DNA from: Pyruvatibacter sp. HU-CL02332 | GTDB taxonomy: Bacteria > Pseudomonadota > Alphaproteobacteria > CGMCC-115125 | Direction of reading: 5' to 3' | Assembly: GCF_040362765.1 (NCBI RefSeq) | Contig: NZ_BAABWK010000001.1 | Location: 1,589,501 to 1,653,500, forward strand | DNA: 64,000 nucleotides | Shown here: in pieces, positions 38,927 to 49,695 of the stretch | How the letters are laid out: each line of letters opens with the position of its first letter | Numbering within the stretch: the stretch's first letter is position 1 | Notes under the pieces: model-generated | The model's input: only the letters and a program-made list of their open reading frames with translations | What the model was told of the DNA's origin: nothing | The model's database searches: none | Translations under genes and position numbers: made by a program

Positions 38927-39186
38927 GGGTCAAGAAGCCTTGTGTTGGAGGCCGCGCCAATGCTGGCAGCGGTCGCATAAATCAGTGTTGTTTGACGCAG
39001 GGGCAGCAAAGGATGGACGCCATCCACGCATGTGCCGGGGCAGGTGGTGTAGCCGAGGGGTGAAGCTATAGGCAAGCCCGCCTTAGGCCACAAGCTTTAC
39101 GCCCCTCACAATGGGTCAAATATGCACCCCTCAGCGTGTGACGGAGGCTCGCGGTCAGGCCCGCCGCCTGATAGTCTCCGCCGGCT

Positions 39187-41994
39187 ATGACCCCGCCCGT
39201 AATCAAAGAAACAGCGCCCGCCGCCCCGCTCAAATCTGAGCCGGTGACGGCGGCTGCCCGCGCTGCTGCGCCCCAGGCCACGCCGATGATGGCGCAATAT
39301 ATGGAGATCAAGCAGGCCCATGAGGACTGCGTCCTGTTCTACCGGATGGGCGATTTCTATGAGTTGTTCTTTGACGATGCGGTCAAAGCGTCAGCGGCAC
39401 TCGATATTGCGCTGACCAAACGCGGCAAGCATCTGGGTGAGGACATTCCCATGTGCGGCGTGCCGGTGCATGCAGCGGACGCCTATCTCTCCCGGCTGAT
39501 CCGCAAGGGGTTCCGGGTCGCGGTCTGTGAGCAGACGGAAGATCCCGCAGAGGCCAAGAAGCGTGGCTCCAAATCCGTTGTGGCCCGCGCCGTGGTTCGA
39601 ATTGTCACACCGGGCACCCTGACCGAAGACGCCCTGCTGGATGCCCGCGATACGAACCTCCTCGCAGCCCTTGCTCGGGTGCGCGCGGATGGCAGCCAGA
39701 CGCTTGGTCTGGCCTACGCGGATGTATCAACCGGCTCCTTTCATGTGGAAGCGGTTGAGGCGACGGCCCTGGCGGCAGCCTTGGCCCGCCTGAGCCCCAG
39801 CGAACTTGTGATGCATGATGGCCTGCTGGCGGATGAGCTGATCGCTGACGCTATTCAGGGTGTGGGCACCCCTCTGACACCTCTGCGGGCCTCGGCGTTT
39901 GACAGTGACAATGCCCGGCGTCGCCTTGAGACGCTGTTTGGCGTCAAAGCTCTTGAAGGCTTTGGTGATTTCAGCCGGGCGGAAATCGCCGCCGCCGGCG
40001 CGCTGGTGGATTATGTGACGCTGACCCAGGCAGGCGCCGCGCCTGCGCTATCGCCCCCCAAAACCACCAGCGAACAAGGGCTGATGGCGATTGATGCTGC
40101 CACCCGCCAAAGCCTTGAGCTGACCCGGGGCCCCGACGGCGGCCGTGACGGCAGCCTGCTCGCCATCATGGATGCAACGGTGACAGCCGCAGGTGCGCGC
40201 GCCCTCAAGCAGCGGGTTGCCGCTCCGCTTGCGGACCCGGCCCCGATCAACAAGCGACTGGCGGCTGTGATGCTGTTTGCAGAGCAGACCCGGTTGCGCG
40301 CGGATATGCGCGACTGCCTGCGCGGCGTGCCTGATCTTGAGCGCGCCTTGTCCCGGCTTGCATTGGGCCGTGGCGGCCCGCGTGATCTAGGGGCCGTCGC
40401 TGCAGCCATCAAAGGCGGTGCGGATGTTGCCGCACTGCTTGACCCACAGGCGGGCAGGGCACCCGATTTTCCGCCCTTGCCTGAAGATGTCAGCGCGGCG
40501 GCAACGCGTCTGGAGACGACGCGGACAGGATCAGCTTCTGCACTCGGCGTTCTGCTGGGCCGGGCGCTGGTGGACGAGCCGCCGCTGCTGGTCCGCGATG
40601 GAGGGTTCATCGCGCCGGGCTATGACGCAGACCTCGATGAGCTGATTTCCCTGCGCGATGGCAGCCGCAAGGTCATTGCCGGGCTTGAGGCGCGCTATCG
40701 CGACGAAACAGGCATCAAGACCCTGAAAGTGCGCCACAACAATGTGCTGGGCTATTTCATCGAGGTGTCTGCCACCCAGGCAGACCGGATGATGGAAGGC
40801 GAGCTGCAGGAGACCTTCCGCCATCGTCAGACCCTTGCCAGTGCTATGCGATTTTCAACGGTTGAGCTGGCAGAGCTGGATGCAAAAGTCTCGCGGGCTG
40901 GCGACGGTGCGCTGGGCCGCGAAAAAGAGCTGTTTGATCAGCTCACCGCAGAAATCAAAGCGATCCCAGATCTGCCGGACATCGCATCTGCGCTGGCGGA
41001 ACTCGATGTGGCGGCCGCCCTGGCCGATGCCGCGCAGGGCAATAACTGGGCCTGCCCCAAAATCGACGAGTCACTTGCCTTCCATATTGATGCGGGGCGG
41101 CACCCGGTGGTTGAGGCCGCGCTCAAACGCCAGGGCAGCGGGGCGTTTATTCCCAATGACTGCAATCTGTCCGGTGATGGCGCAACCGATGAAAAAACCG
41201 GAGAGCCCGCGCGGCCTGTATGGCTGCTCACGGGCCCCAACATGGCCGGTAAATCAACATTCCTGCGCCAAAACGCCCTTATTGCGGTGATGGCCCAGGC
41301 AGGCAGCTTCGTGCCCGCGGCTGGAGCCCATATTGGCGTTGTGGACCGGCTGTTTTCCCGCGTCGGCGCGTCGGACGATCTGGCCAGGGGCCGCTCGACA
41401 TTCATGGTCGAAATGGTGGAAACCGCCGCCATTCTCAACCGCGCGACCGACAAATCGCTCGTCATTCTGGATGAGATCGGCCGGGGTACCGCTACCTATG
41501 ACGGACTTTCCATTGCCTGGGCAACGCTTGAACATCTGCACGAGGTCAATCGCGCCCGCACGCTCTTTGCCACCCACTATCATGAGCTGACAGCGCTTAC
41601 CTCCACGCTGGACCGGCTGGCCAACGCCACCATGCGCGTGGCCGAGCACGGTCAGGACATCGTGTTTCTGCACGAAGTAGCACCCGGCGCCGCAGACCGC
41701 TCCTACGGCATCCATGTGGCCCGTTTGGCCGGGTTGCCGGACGCGGCTTTGGCGCGGGCCGAAGAGGTCCTCAAAGCTTTGGAAGAGGGGGACACAGGCG
41801 GGTCTTCAAAGGGCGATCTTGCCGCCGATCTGCCGCTGTTTGCGGCGGCCCCCCGTCCCAAATCCGCCGGTCACGCGCCATCGGGACCAGACCCCATCCG
41901 CGAAACCCTGAGCGAAGCAGCTCCTGACGAAATGACCCCGCGTGATGCGCTGGACCTGATTTACGCCCTGCGTCGCAAGCTGAGCGACGATTAA
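39187..41994 (+). CDS. mutS: DNA mismatch repair protein MutS
   Basis: MutS recognises mismatches and starts methyl-directed-type repair. The 935-aa protein has a roughly 35-residue Ala/Pro-rich N-terminal extension before [28 protein letters not shown]. The mismatch-reading FxE is Phe57/Glu59. Walker A is GPNMAGKST, residues 683-691. The ATPase continues with [38 protein letters not shown] and LFATHYHEL. The C-terminal beta-clamp/tetramer region is divergent. No mutL is adjacent. glnD follows 153 bp later. Confidence 0.97.
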   Translation: MTPPVIKETAPAAPLKSEPVTAAARAAAPQATPMMAQYMEIKQAHEDCVLFYRMGDFYELFFDDAVKASAALDIALTKRGKHLGEDIPMCGVPVHAADAYLSRLIRKGFRVAVCEQTEDPAEAKKRGSKSVVARAVVRIVTPGTLTEDALLDARDTNLLAALARVRADGSQTLGLAYADVSTGSFHVEAVEATALAAALARLSPSELVMHDGLLADELIADAIQGVGTPLTPLRASAFDSDNARRRLETLFGVKALEGFGDFSRAEIAAAGALVDYVTLTQAGAAPALSPPKTTSEQGLMAIDAATRQSLELTRGPDGGRDGSLLAIMDATVTAAGARALKQRVAAPLADPAPINKRLAAVMLFAEQTRLRADMRDCLRGVPDLERALSRLALGRGGPRDLGAVAAAIKGGADVAALLDPQAGRAPDFPPLPEDVSAAATRLETTRTGSASALGVLLGRALVDEPPLLVRDGGFIAPGYDADLDELISLRDGSRKVIAGLEARYRDETGIKTLKVRHNNVLGYFIEVSATQADRMMEGELQETFRHRQTLASAMRFSTVELAELDAKVSRAGDGALGREKELFDQLTAEIKAIPDLPDIASALAELDVAAALADAAQGNNWACPKIDESLAFHIDAGRHPVVEAALKRQGSGAFIPNDCNLSGDGATDEKTGEPARPVWLLTGPNMAGKSTFLRQNALIAVMAQAGSFVPAAGAHIGVVDRLFSRVGASDDLARGRSTFMVEMVETAAILNRATDKSLVILDEIGRGTATYDGLSIAWATLEHLHEVNRARTLFATHYHELTALTSTLDRLANATMRVAEHGQDIVFLHEVAPGAADRSYGIHVARLAGLPDAALARAEEVLKALEEGDTGGSSKGDLAADLPLFAAAPRPKSAGHAPSGPDPIRETLSEAAPDEMTPRDALDLIYALRRKLSDD

Positions 41995-42147
41995 TCCTGA
42001 CCCGGACGAAACGCCCCAGGCAGCGCCTTATCAAAGCGTTATATGGTTAATCCTCACAAATTGGTTTAACGTCGAAATATCTCCTGACGCGCCAATTTCT
42101 CGGTAGAGCCCGCGCATTCTGCCGGCGAAAGCGCTATATGTGATCAT

Positions 42148-45102
42148 ATGAGTACAGCCAAAAAATCAGTATCCGCTGCCGTAACCCTCTCCCCCGACAA
42201 GATCGTCGATGGAGATGCATTGCGCGTTGCCCTGACCGCCTCATTCCGCGAGCACGCGGGCAATGACATGGAGCAGCGGGCCGCTGTTCTGGAGCTGCTG
42301 AAAACAACTATGGCTGATGGCCGTGCGGTGATACGCGAGGCGTTGGAAGCCGGCATGAAGGGCATCAAGACGGCCCAGTGCCTGTGCTACCTGCAGGATG
42401 TCATCATCCAGGCCCTCTACGACTACTGTCGGGTGCACGCATTCCCGTCCGCACACCACACCGAGGCGGAGAACATCTGCATCGTGGCCGTGGGTGGTTA
42501 CGGGCGCGGCACGCTGGCGCCTCAGTCAGATATCGACCTGCTGTTCGTGTTGCCGCACAAGCAGACGCCCTGGGGCGAGAGCGTGGTCGAATACATGCTC
42601 TACATGCTGTGGGATCTGGGCCTCAAAGTCGGCCACGCGACGCGCTCCGTGAACGAGTGCATTCGCCTGTCGCGCGAAGACATCACCATCCGCACGACCA
42701 TTCTTGAAGCCCGTTATCTGTGGGGCCATGAGCCTCTGTTTGACGATCTGATGGACGCGTTCTGGAACCAGCTTGTGCCCGGCACGGGCCGCGAGTTTGT
42801 GCGCCTCAAGCTTGAAGAGCGCGACGAACGCCACGCCCGCGCCGGCCAGTCCCGCTATCTGGTGGAACCCAACATCAAGGAGAGCAAGGGCGGTCTGCGC
42901 GACCTGCAGACGCTGTTCTGGATCGGCAAATATCTCTACGGCGTGCAGGACCCACGTGACCTCGTGAAGAAGGGTGTATTCCGCCAGAGCGAAATGCGCA
43001 CCTTCATGAAGGCGGACGAGTTTTTATGGGCCGTACGATGCCATCTGCACTTCGTCACCGGCCGTCCTGAAGACCGTCTGAGCTTCGACATCCAGATCGA
43101 GATGGCGCGACGGCTAGGCTACACCAGCCATGGCGGCATGAAGGATGTGGAACGCTTCATGAAGCACTACTTCCTTGTCGCCAAGGACGTAGGTGATCTC
43201 ACCCGCATCTTCTGCGCCACCCTGGAAGACCAGCAGCGCAAGGCGGCACCCGCCTCCAACGCCGCCAACCGTCTGCGCAACCGGCTAGAGCCGTTGATGC
43301 AGGCCGTCGGCTTTGGCGCCAAGGTCCGCCGCGGGGCAGCACCCCTGCCGCCGGGCTTTGTGCTTGATGGCGCGCGCATTAATGCGGATACGGAGGATCT
43401 GTTCTCCAGCGACCCCGTCAACATCATTCGCCTGTTTCATACGGCAGAAATGAACGGCACGCATATTCACCCTGATGCGCTGCGCCTTGTGCGCCGGTCG
43501 CTCAAGCTGGTGGATGCAAGCCTGCGCAAGGACGAGGAAGCCAACCGGCTGTTCTGCGAAATTCTGGTCTCGGAACACACGCCGGACATTGCCCTGCGCC
43601 GCATGAACGAAGCAGGCGTGCTGGGCCGCTTCGTGCTCGACTTTGGCCGCATCGTCGCGCTGATGCAGTTCAACATGTATCACCACTACACGGCCGACGA
43701 GCATCTGATCTACGCGATCCACATTCTCTCCGGCATTGAAAAGGGCGTCGATGCCGACCAGCACAGGCTGGCCAATGACCTGATGCAGAAAGTACAGTCG
43801 CGCAAGGTGATCTATCTCGCCATGTTCCTGCACGACATTGCCAAGGGTCGCCCGGAGGACCACTCCATTGCCGGTGCCAAGATCGCCCGCAAGCTCGGCC
43901 CCCGCCTGGGTTTGACGCCGGCGGAGACAGACACTGTTGAATGGCTGGTCCTCGAACACCTGATAATGTCCGACGTCGCCCAGACCCGTGACATCTCCGA
44001 CCCGCGCACGGTGAAGGACTTTGCCGACAAAGTGCAAAGCCCCGAACGCCTGAAGCTGCTGACCATCCTCACCACAGCGGACATCAAGGCCGTGGGCCCC
44101 GGTGTGTGGAACGGCTGGAAGGCGCAGCTGATCGAGCAGCTCTATGATGAAACCCTGCCGCTCCTGTCCGGCAAGAACAAGGCTTTGAGCCGCACCAGCC
44201 GCGTCGATGCTGCCAAGGATGCCTTCCGTATACGGATGGCCGATCTTGGTGCACAGCAGGTCGAAGCGCTCATTGCACGCCAGACACCCAGTTACTGGCT
44301 GGTGGTGGACCCGGACACCCAGGAACGCCATGCGCGGCTGATGGCCGGTGCAGATGAATCAGGCGGCCCTGAAAGCGTGCTTGAAATCGGCGTGACGCCG
44401 CTACCGGACAATGAAGCCACAGAGATCACCGTGCTGACGCCGGACCATGCAGGTCTGTTCTCGCGCATTGCGGGCGCTGTAGACATGACCGGTGCCAACA
44501 TCGTTGACGCCAAGATTTTCACCACGACGGACGGCATGGCGCTCGATACCTTCTGGGTCCAGTCCGACAATTCCAAGGTGGTGGACGAGGAACGCCGGGT
44601 GGCGCGCCTCAAGGAGCTGATCGAGAAAAACCTGCGCGGTCAGACGGTGCCCAAGGACACGATCGCCCGCGAGCGCAAGCGCACCCGCCGTCAGCAGGCC
44701 TTTGAAATTGAGCCGCAGGTCATCATCGACAACACGGCGTCGGAGCGTTTCACGCTGATTGAAGTGAATGCCCTGGACCGTCCGGGCATCCTCTATGACC
44801 TGACCCGCGCCCTGTTCCACCTGAACCTCACCATCACCTCCGCCCACATCGCCACCTATGGCGAGCGCATCGTTGATGTGTTCTACGTGAAGGACGTGAC
44901 CGGCGGCAAAGTTGTCCAGGACGGCAAGAAGGAAGCGGTGACCACCGGCCTCATCTCAGCCATCAACTCCCGCCTCAGCCCGCAACCCAAAGACGTCAAG
45001 GACCGCGTCCAAAAACGCACCGAACGCCGCGAAGCCGCCCGCGAAACGGGCAAGAAGGCCCGCGCGGCACGGACCAAACGACTCAAGGGTGCGGCTGAAT
45101 AA
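42148..45102 (+). CDS. glnD: GlnD, PII uridylyltransferase/uridylyl-removing enzyme
   Basis: GlnD is the cell's glutamine sensor and modifies the PII proteins. Domains in order are a nucleotidyltransferase (GGYGRGTLAPQSDIDLLF, about residues 115-135), the GlnD linker helices, an HD hydrolase with MFLHDIAKGRPEDHS (His562/Asp563), and two ACT domains (about 750-830 and 865-940) starting ITVLTPDHAGLFSRIAGAV and LIEVNALDRPGILYDLTRALF. The 984-aa length is somewhat long, with a basic C-tail of about 30 residues. It precedes murJ by 41 bp, and the order mutS-glnD-murJ-trpS is conserved in Rhizobiales. Confidence 0.97.
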   Translation: MSTAKKSVSAAVTLSPDKIVDGDALRVALTASFREHAGNDMEQRAAVLELLKTTMADGRAVIREALEAGMKGIKTAQCLCYLQDVIIQALYDYCRVHAFPSAHHTEAENICIVAVGGYGRGTLAPQSDIDLLFVLPHKQTPWGESVVEYMLYMLWDLGLKVGHATRSVNECIRLSREDITIRTTILEARYLWGHEPLFDDLMDAFWNQLVPGTGREFVRLKLEERDERHARAGQSRYLVEPNIKESKGGLRDLQTLFWIGKYLYGVQDPRDLVKKGVFRQSEMRTFMKADEFLWAVRCHLHFVTGRPEDRLSFDIQIEMARRLGYTSHGGMKDVERFMKHYFLVAKDVGDLTRIFCATLEDQQRKAAPASNAANRLRNRLEPLMQAVGFGAKVRRGAAPLPPGFVLDGARINADTEDLFSSDPVNIIRLFHTAEMNGTHIHPDALRLVRRSLKLVDASLRKDEEANRLFCEILVSEHTPDIALRRMNEAGVLGRFVLDFGRIVALMQFNMYHHYTADEHLIYAIHILSGIEKGVDADQHRLANDLMQKVQSRKVIYLAMFLHDIAKGRPEDHSIAGAKIARKLGPRLGLTPAETDTVEWLVLEHLIMSDVAQTRDISDPRTVKDFADKVQSPERLKLLTILTTADIKAVGPGVWNGWKAQLIEQLYDETLPLLSGKNKALSRTSRVDAAKDAFRIRMADLGAQQVEALIARQTPSYWLVVDPDTQERHARLMAGADESGGPESVLEIGVTPLPDNEATEITVLTPDHAGLFSRIAGAVDMTGANIVDAKIFTTTDGMALDTFWVQSDNSKVVDEERRVARLKELIEKNLRGQTVPKDTIARERKRTRRQQAFEIEPQVIIDNTASERFTLIEVNALDRPGILYDLTRALFHLNLTITSAHIATYGERIVDVFYVKDVTGGKVVQDGKKEAVTTGLISAINSRLSPQPKDVKDRVQKRTERREAARETGKKARAARTKRLKGAAE

Positions 45103-45143
45103 CGGCCTTGCCTTCGCCCACAAACACCCGCAAGCCTTAGCCC

Positions 45144-46703
45144 ATGAACCTGCTCAAATCCTTCGCCACGGTTGGTGGCATGACCATGATGAGCCGGGTG
45201 CTTGGCTTTGTGCGCGATATATTGATCGCGGCGGTGCTGGGCACCGGGCCGGTGGCGGACGCGTTTTTTGTGGCGTTCAAGTTTCCCAATCTGTTTCGGC
45301 GCCTGTTTGCGGAAGGGGCGTTCAACTCGGCCTTTGTGCCGCTTTTCGCCAAGCGGCTGGAAGGCGAGGGGGAAAAGTCGGCGCGGCAGTTTGCCGAAGA
45401 AGCTTTTGCCGTCCTGCTGACGGTGCTGATTGTCTTTACCGCCATCGCCCAGCTCGCCATGCCCTGGCTGATGTACGGGATTGCGCCGGGCTTTTCCGAC
45501 ACGCCTGACAAGTTCGACATGGCGGTGGTGTTCACCCAGATCGCCTTTCCCTATCTGCTGTTCATGTCGCTGGTAGCGCTTCTCTCCGGTGTGCTGAACT
45601 CTCTTGGCAAGTTTGCCGCCGCCGCCTTTGCGCCGGTGCTGCTCAACATCATCCTCATTTCAACGCTGCTGTTTGCAGCGCCCTATTTCGAGAATGCCGG
45701 TCTCGCGCTCGTCTGGGGCGTGTCGGCAGCGGGTGTCGCGCAGCTGGCCATGCTCATGTGGGCCGCCCATCGCGCAGGCTTCATGCCGCGCCTGCGGATG
45801 CCGAAAATGACGCCCGGCGTAAAGCGCCTCATTGTGCTGGGCATTCCCGGTGTCATCGCTGGCGGCATTGCACAGATCAATCTGCTGATCGGGACGATCA
45901 TCGCCTCGCTTCAGGACGGGGCCGTCTCGTGGCTCTATTACGCGGACCGGGTCTATCAGCTGCCGCTGGGTGTCATCGGCATCGCCATTGGCATTGTGCT
46001 GCTGCCGGATCTGGCGCGGCGGCTGCGGGCGGACGATGAGGGCGGGGCCATGTGGTCCCAGAACCGTGCCATGGAGTTTTCCATGCTGCTGACGCTGCCA
46101 GCTGCGGCAGCGCTGATCGCCATTCCCGGTCCCATCATCGAGACCTTGTTCGAGCGCGGTGCGTTTGACGCCGCCGACACCCTCAAGACGCAGATGGCGC
46201 TGGCCGCCTTCGCCGTGGGCCTGCCTGCCTTCGTGCTCATCAAGGTGTTTTCGCCTGGCTTCTTTGCGCGGGAGAACACCGTGACGCCCATGCGCTTTGC
46301 GGCAGCCGGCATCGCCGTCAACATCGCGGGCTCGTTGATCCTGTTCTACCAGATTGGTTTTGTCGGCATTGCCATCGCCACCTCCATGGCCGCCTGGGTT
46401 AATGCCGGGCTGCTGTGGTCCCGGCTTGCCGCCAATGGTCACTACGCGGCCGATGAACGCCTGAAAAAGCGCCTGCCGATGATCCTGATCGCCAGCGCTG
46501 CCATGGGGGGACTGCTCTGGGCCACGGCCACCTATGCCGGGCCAACGGCTGCCGCCATGATGCCCGGCGGCTGGACGGCCGAGGCGCTGGGCATTCTGGC
46601 GCTCGGCGGTCTCGTGGCAGGCGGCGGGCTGGTTTATGCGCTGCTGTGTCAGATCACCGGGGCGGCACGGCTCTCCGACCTCAAGCAGGCCTTGCGGCGC
46701 TAG
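45144..46703 (+). CDS. murJ: MurJ, lipid II flippase
   Basis: MurJ moves the peptidoglycan precursor lipid II across the inner membrane. The 519-aa MATE-like (MVF) protein has about 14 predicted membrane helices. The N-terminus MNLLKSFATVGGMTMMSRVLGFVRDILIAAVLG and FFVAFKFPNLFRRLFAEGAFNSAFVPLF are highly characteristic. GKFAAAAFAPVLLN and VLIKVFSPGFFARENTVTP are later conserved segments. The GlnD and TrpS genes flank it on the same strand. Confidence 0.97.
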   Translation: MNLLKSFATVGGMTMMSRVLGFVRDILIAAVLGTGPVADAFFVAFKFPNLFRRLFAEGAFNSAFVPLFAKRLEGEGEKSARQFAEEAFAVLLTVLIVFTAIAQLAMPWLMYGIAPGFSDTPDKFDMAVVFTQIAFPYLLFMSLVALLSGVLNSLGKFAAAAFAPVLLNIILISTLLFAAPYFENAGLALVWGVSAAGVAQLAMLMWAAHRAGFMPRLRMPKMTPGVKRLIVLGIPGVIAGGIAQINLLIGTIIASLQDGAVSWLYYADRVYQLPLGVIGIAIGIVLLPDLARRLRADDEGGAMWSQNRAMEFSMLLTLPAAAALIAIPGPIIETLFERGAFDAADTLKTQMALAAFAVGLPAFVLIKVFSPGFFARENTVTPMRFAAAGIAVNIAGSLILFYQIGFVGIAIATSMAAWVNAGLLWSRLAANGHYAADERLKKRLPMILIASAAMGGLLWATATYAGPTAAAMMPGGWTAEALGILALGGLVAGGGLVYALLCQITGAARLSDLKQALRR

Positions 46704-46785
46704 GCTTCGCGCGCCATAAGACGCGCCTCCCCTGAAATATGGGGCCCGGTGTCCACATCCGGGGTTGAAGCAGCAAGGTCATAAA

Positions 46786-47820
46786 ATGTCTTTCCCAGAA
46801 CGCGTGTTTTCCGGTGTGCAGCCCACAGGCACACTCACCCTTGGCAACTATCTCGGCGCGCTCAGCCGCTTTTCTGATTATCAGGACAAGTATGAATGCC
46901 TGTATTGCGTGGTGGACATGCACGCCATCACCATGTGGCAGGACCCCAAGGAACTGCACGCCAACACCCTGGGCGTGACGGCGGCCTATCTGGCCTCAGG
47001 CCTCGACCCGGCCAAGAACATCATCTTCAACCAGAGCCAGGTGCCCGCCCACGCTGAAATGGCATGGGTGTTCAACTGCGTGACGCGCATCGGCTGGTTG
47101 AACCGCATGACCCAGTTCAAGGAAAAGGCAGGCAAGAACCGCGAAAACGCGTCTGCCGGCCTTTACGTGTATCCAAGCCTCATGGCGGCAGACATTCTGG
47201 TGTACCGGGCAACCCATGTGCCCGTCGGCGATGACCAGAAGCAGCACCTGGAACTTGCCCGCGACATCGCGCAGAAGTTCAACCATGACTACGCGGATGC
47301 CATCCGTACACAGACGAATGCGGAAGAATTCTTCCCGCAACCCGAGCCGCTGATCGAAGGCCCGGCCATGCGTGTGATGAGCCTGCGCGACGGCACCAAG
47401 AAAATGTCCAAGTCGGACCCGTCCGACAACAGCCGCATCAACATGGATGATGACGCGGACACGATTGCCCAAAAGATCCGCAAGGCAAAGACGGACCCCG
47501 AACCGCTTCCCGGCGAGGCAGAAGGCTTTGAGGGTCGTCCGGAGGCGGACAATCTGGTGGGCATTTACGCAGCATTGGCGCAGGAGCCAAAGCTGGCGGT
47601 GGTGGACCGGTTCGCCGGCGCGCAGTTCTCCGAGTTCAAGAAGGACCTGACAGAACTGGCCGTGACGGCTCTGGCTCCTGTCTCTGACGAGCTGCGGCGC
47701 TTGAAGGCGGATCCGGCCTATCTTGAGAGTGTTCTCAAGGCAGGCTCCGAGCGGGCGGCGGAAATTGCAGAGCCGATCATGAAGGAAACCAAGGCAATTG
47801 TGGGCTTTGTCGCCTCCTGA
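46786..47820 (+). CDS. trpS: Tryptophanyl-tRNA synthetase
   Basis: This class I aminoacyl-tRNA synthetase is 344 aa from ATG 46786, which follows AAGGTCATAAA. An in-frame TTG at 46765 is less likely. The HIGH-like motif is [13 protein letters not shown] after VFSGVQPTG. The KMSKS motif is [37 protein letters not shown] is the typical tryptophan/ATP site segment. It is the last gene of a probable glnD-murJ-trpS run. Confidence 0.97.
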   Translation: MSFPERVFSGVQPTGTLTLGNYLGALSRFSDYQDKYECLYCVVDMHAITMWQDPKELHANTLGVTAAYLASGLDPAKNIIFNQSQVPAHAEMAWVFNCVTRIGWLNRMTQFKEKAGKNRENASAGLYVYPSLMAADILVYRATHVPVGDDQKQHLELARDIAQKFNHDYADAIRTQTNAEEFFPQPEPLIEGPAMRVMSLRDGTKKMSKSDPSDNSRINMDDDADTIAQKIRKAKTDPEPLPGEAEGFEGRPEADNLVGIYAALAQEPKLAVVDRFAGAQFSEFKKDLTELAVTALAPVSDELRRLKADPAYLESVLKAGSERAAEIAEPIMKETKAIVGFVAS

Positions 47821-47926
47821 ACGGGGCAGCAGGTCTCACTCACTTGATCCAAATACCGGCGTTCTTATGTAGAAGTGGACCCGATACAAGGTCCCTGACA
47901 CCAACCAAAGAGGCCTAGCCACCTAA

Positions 47927-48967
47927 ATGGGCATGCTCGACAAGGCGCGCGACAGCGCGCAATCCCTGCGCAACAAATGGGCGTATCGCGATACCGGCAG
48001 CACGGTGGGGACACCGGCGGGCAAATCGGGCCGGTCCTGGGTGCCCAATATTGAAGGCGTGTGGCTGCGCCGTATTGCCATCGCCCTGGCGATCCTGCTC
48101 ATCGTCTATTACCCGCTGGGGGCCTGGTGGACCCACAAGGTCGACGACAATCTCAATTTTGAAATTCAGACCGAAGTGCTGCCCGGCCAGAGCCGAGCGG
48201 TGGCCATCACCGCTGACCTGATCGACCGGGAGGTCAATCAAAACAACTGGGTCGCCAACAACCCGTTCTTCCTGCCCGCTTCCATTCTCGACAACATGCC
48301 CAACTTCCAGAAGGGTGTGGTGGCAGCCCTGGCCCGCTTCTCCTTTGAACTGACGGACCAGCTGGGCCGTACCCGTGGCTCCAGCGAGGCGGACTCAGAC
48401 CTGCAGTCTGCAGCTGGCCTCCTGCAATATCCCGGTGACGTATGGGTGTGGGACCCGACCGTCTCCCTTGCACCCACGGCCACGTCCGAGGCGCAATACC
48501 GCCAGGCCATGCGCAAGCTGCGCACCTACAATTCCCGTCTGGCGGCAGGCGATGCCACCTTCCAGAAGCGCGCTGACAATCTGCTGGCCACGCTTGACCG
48601 CATTGCGCTGGACATCGGGTCCACATCTGCCGTGCTCGACCGTCACGTGCTGGAGCGCTCCGGCTTTGCGCTGGATTCGCAGGCAGACGATGTCTTCTAT
48701 TTCACCAAGGGGCAGGTCTATGGCTACGCCCTGATCCTGCGCGAGCTGCGCCGGGACTTTGATGCGCTCATCGTTGAGCGTGAGTTGGGGGATGCATGGG
48801 ATGAGCTGACGCTGTCCATGGAGCAGACTGTAGACCTCAACCCCTGGGTCATCATCGACGGGGCTCCGGATTCGCAATTTGTGCCCAGTCACCTGTCAGC
48901 GCAGGGCTTTTATCTCCTGCGCGCCCGGACCCAGCTGCGTGAAATCACCAATATTCTCTTGAAATAG
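47927..48967 (+). CDS. DUF2333 inner-membrane protein
   Basis: The 346-aa protein has a cytoplasmic N-terminal segment of about 45 residues, one membrane helix (IAIALAILLIVYYPLGAWW) and a large periplasmic part. That part contains NNWVANNPFFLPASILDNMPNFQKGVVAALARFSFEL and VYGYALILRELRRDFDALI. This agrees with DUF2333 (PF10095), a family of unknown function. The start at 47927 fits the hydrophobic-segment spacing. The universal stress gene follows 52 bp later. Confidence 0.85.
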   Translation: MGMLDKARDSAQSLRNKWAYRDTGSTVGTPAGKSGRSWVPNIEGVWLRRIAIALAILLIVYYPLGAWWTHKVDDNLNFEIQTEVLPGQSRAVAITADLIDREVNQNNWVANNPFFLPASILDNMPNFQKGVVAALARFSFELTDQLGRTRGSSEADSDLQSAAGLLQYPGDVWVWDPTVSLAPTATSEAQYRQAMRKLRTYNSRLAAGDATFQKRADNLLATLDRIALDIGSTSAVLDRHVLERSGFALDSQADDVFYFTKGQVYGYALILRELRRDFDALIVERELGDAWDELTLSMEQTVDLNPWVIIDGAPDSQFVPSHLSAQGFYLLRARTQLREITNILLK

Positions 48968-49019
48968 TCATTAATCTTGCCGCTTGCGGAGGACGGCCAT
49001 CCTCGGGCAGCCTTGGGGC

Positions 49020-49553
49020 ATGAACGCAAAGTCAAAAACCGAGTGGTCCGAGCCTATGCCGGATAACCCGGCGCCCAAGGCGCCGCCTGCCCGTAAACGC
49101 AAGTTTCTGGTCATTGCCGACGGCTCCGAGGAAGCAACCAAGGCGTTGCACTTTGCCGCCCTGCGCGCAGCCCACACTGGCGGTGCTGTCACCCTGCTGG
49201 CTGTGCTCAGCCCGGCGGATTTCCAGCACTGGCTCGGCGTTGAAAACATCATGCGCGAAGAAGCCCGTGCGGAAGCCGAGCATGTGCTGCATAAGCTGGC
49301 CGCCCAGGCCTATGACCATTGCGGCGTGCAGGCGGAGTTGATCGTCCGCGAGGGCAAGCTGCGTGAACAAATGGCCCAGCTGATATCCGAAGACCCTGAC
49401 ATTGCGGTCATGGTGCTGGGCGCTGGCACCAGCAAGGAAGGCCCCGGCCCGCTGGTCTCCTCTATCGCAAGCGACGCAGCAGGCGGATTTGGCATCCCGG
49501 TCACCATCGTCCCCGGCGATTTGTCCGACGACCAGATCGACCTCCTCGCCTAG
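49020..49553 (+). CDS. Universal stress protein (UspA family)
   Basis: The 177-aa product has a Usp domain after a Pro-rich N-terminus of about 35 residues. FLVIADGSEEATKALHFAALRAAHTGGAVTLLAV is the first beta-alpha unit. The ATP-binding type Gly motif appears as VMVLGAGTSKEGPGPLVSSIA, close to GxxGxxxxxxGS/T. The ATG at 49020 is chosen over an upstream in-frame codon at 48984 that gives no family sequence. The function is general stress tolerance; specifics are unknown. It precedes the nfu gene on the same strand. Confidence 0.88.
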   Translation: MNAKSKTEWSEPMPDNPAPKAPPARKRKFLVIADGSEEATKALHFAALRAAHTGGAVTLLAVLSPADFQHWLGVENIMREEARAEAEHVLHKLAAQAYDHCGVQAELIVREGKLREQMAQLISEDPDIAVMVLGAGTSKEGPGPLVSSIASDAAGGFGIPVTIVPGDLSDDQIDLLA

Positions 49554-49641
49554 CATCCCTAAATCCATGTTTTGCTCATGGTTGAAGATGCGCCCCTTTT
49601 GGGCCATCTAAGGGATAACCAACGCCATTAGTCAGGTATTT

Positions 49642-49677
49642 GCCGCCATTTCCTGAGATTTTTCAGGTCGAGGCGGC
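49642..49677 (+). other. Stem-loop in the nfu leader
   Basis: GCCGCC (49642-49647) can pair with GGCGGC (49672-49677), enclosing a second small stem CCTGA/TCAGG. It ends 18 bases before the nfu ATG, just upstream of GTGGAG, so it could affect translation. It has no T-tract and is not a terminator. Confidence 0.4.
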
Positions 49678-49695
49678 CAAGTGGAGTGTCCGCGT

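Noticed and set aside
42057-42101. AAATTGG...CCAATTT inverted repeat before glnD
   Set aside because: Arms of seven bases separated by about thirty are expected by chance in an AT-rich gap.
43285-44331. A long open frame (about 348 codons) on the minus strand inside glnD, and similar long antisense frames inside dnaK, miaB and hisA
   Set aside because: They are by-products of GC-rich codon bias on the opposite strand; the translations match no family and lie fully within secure genes.
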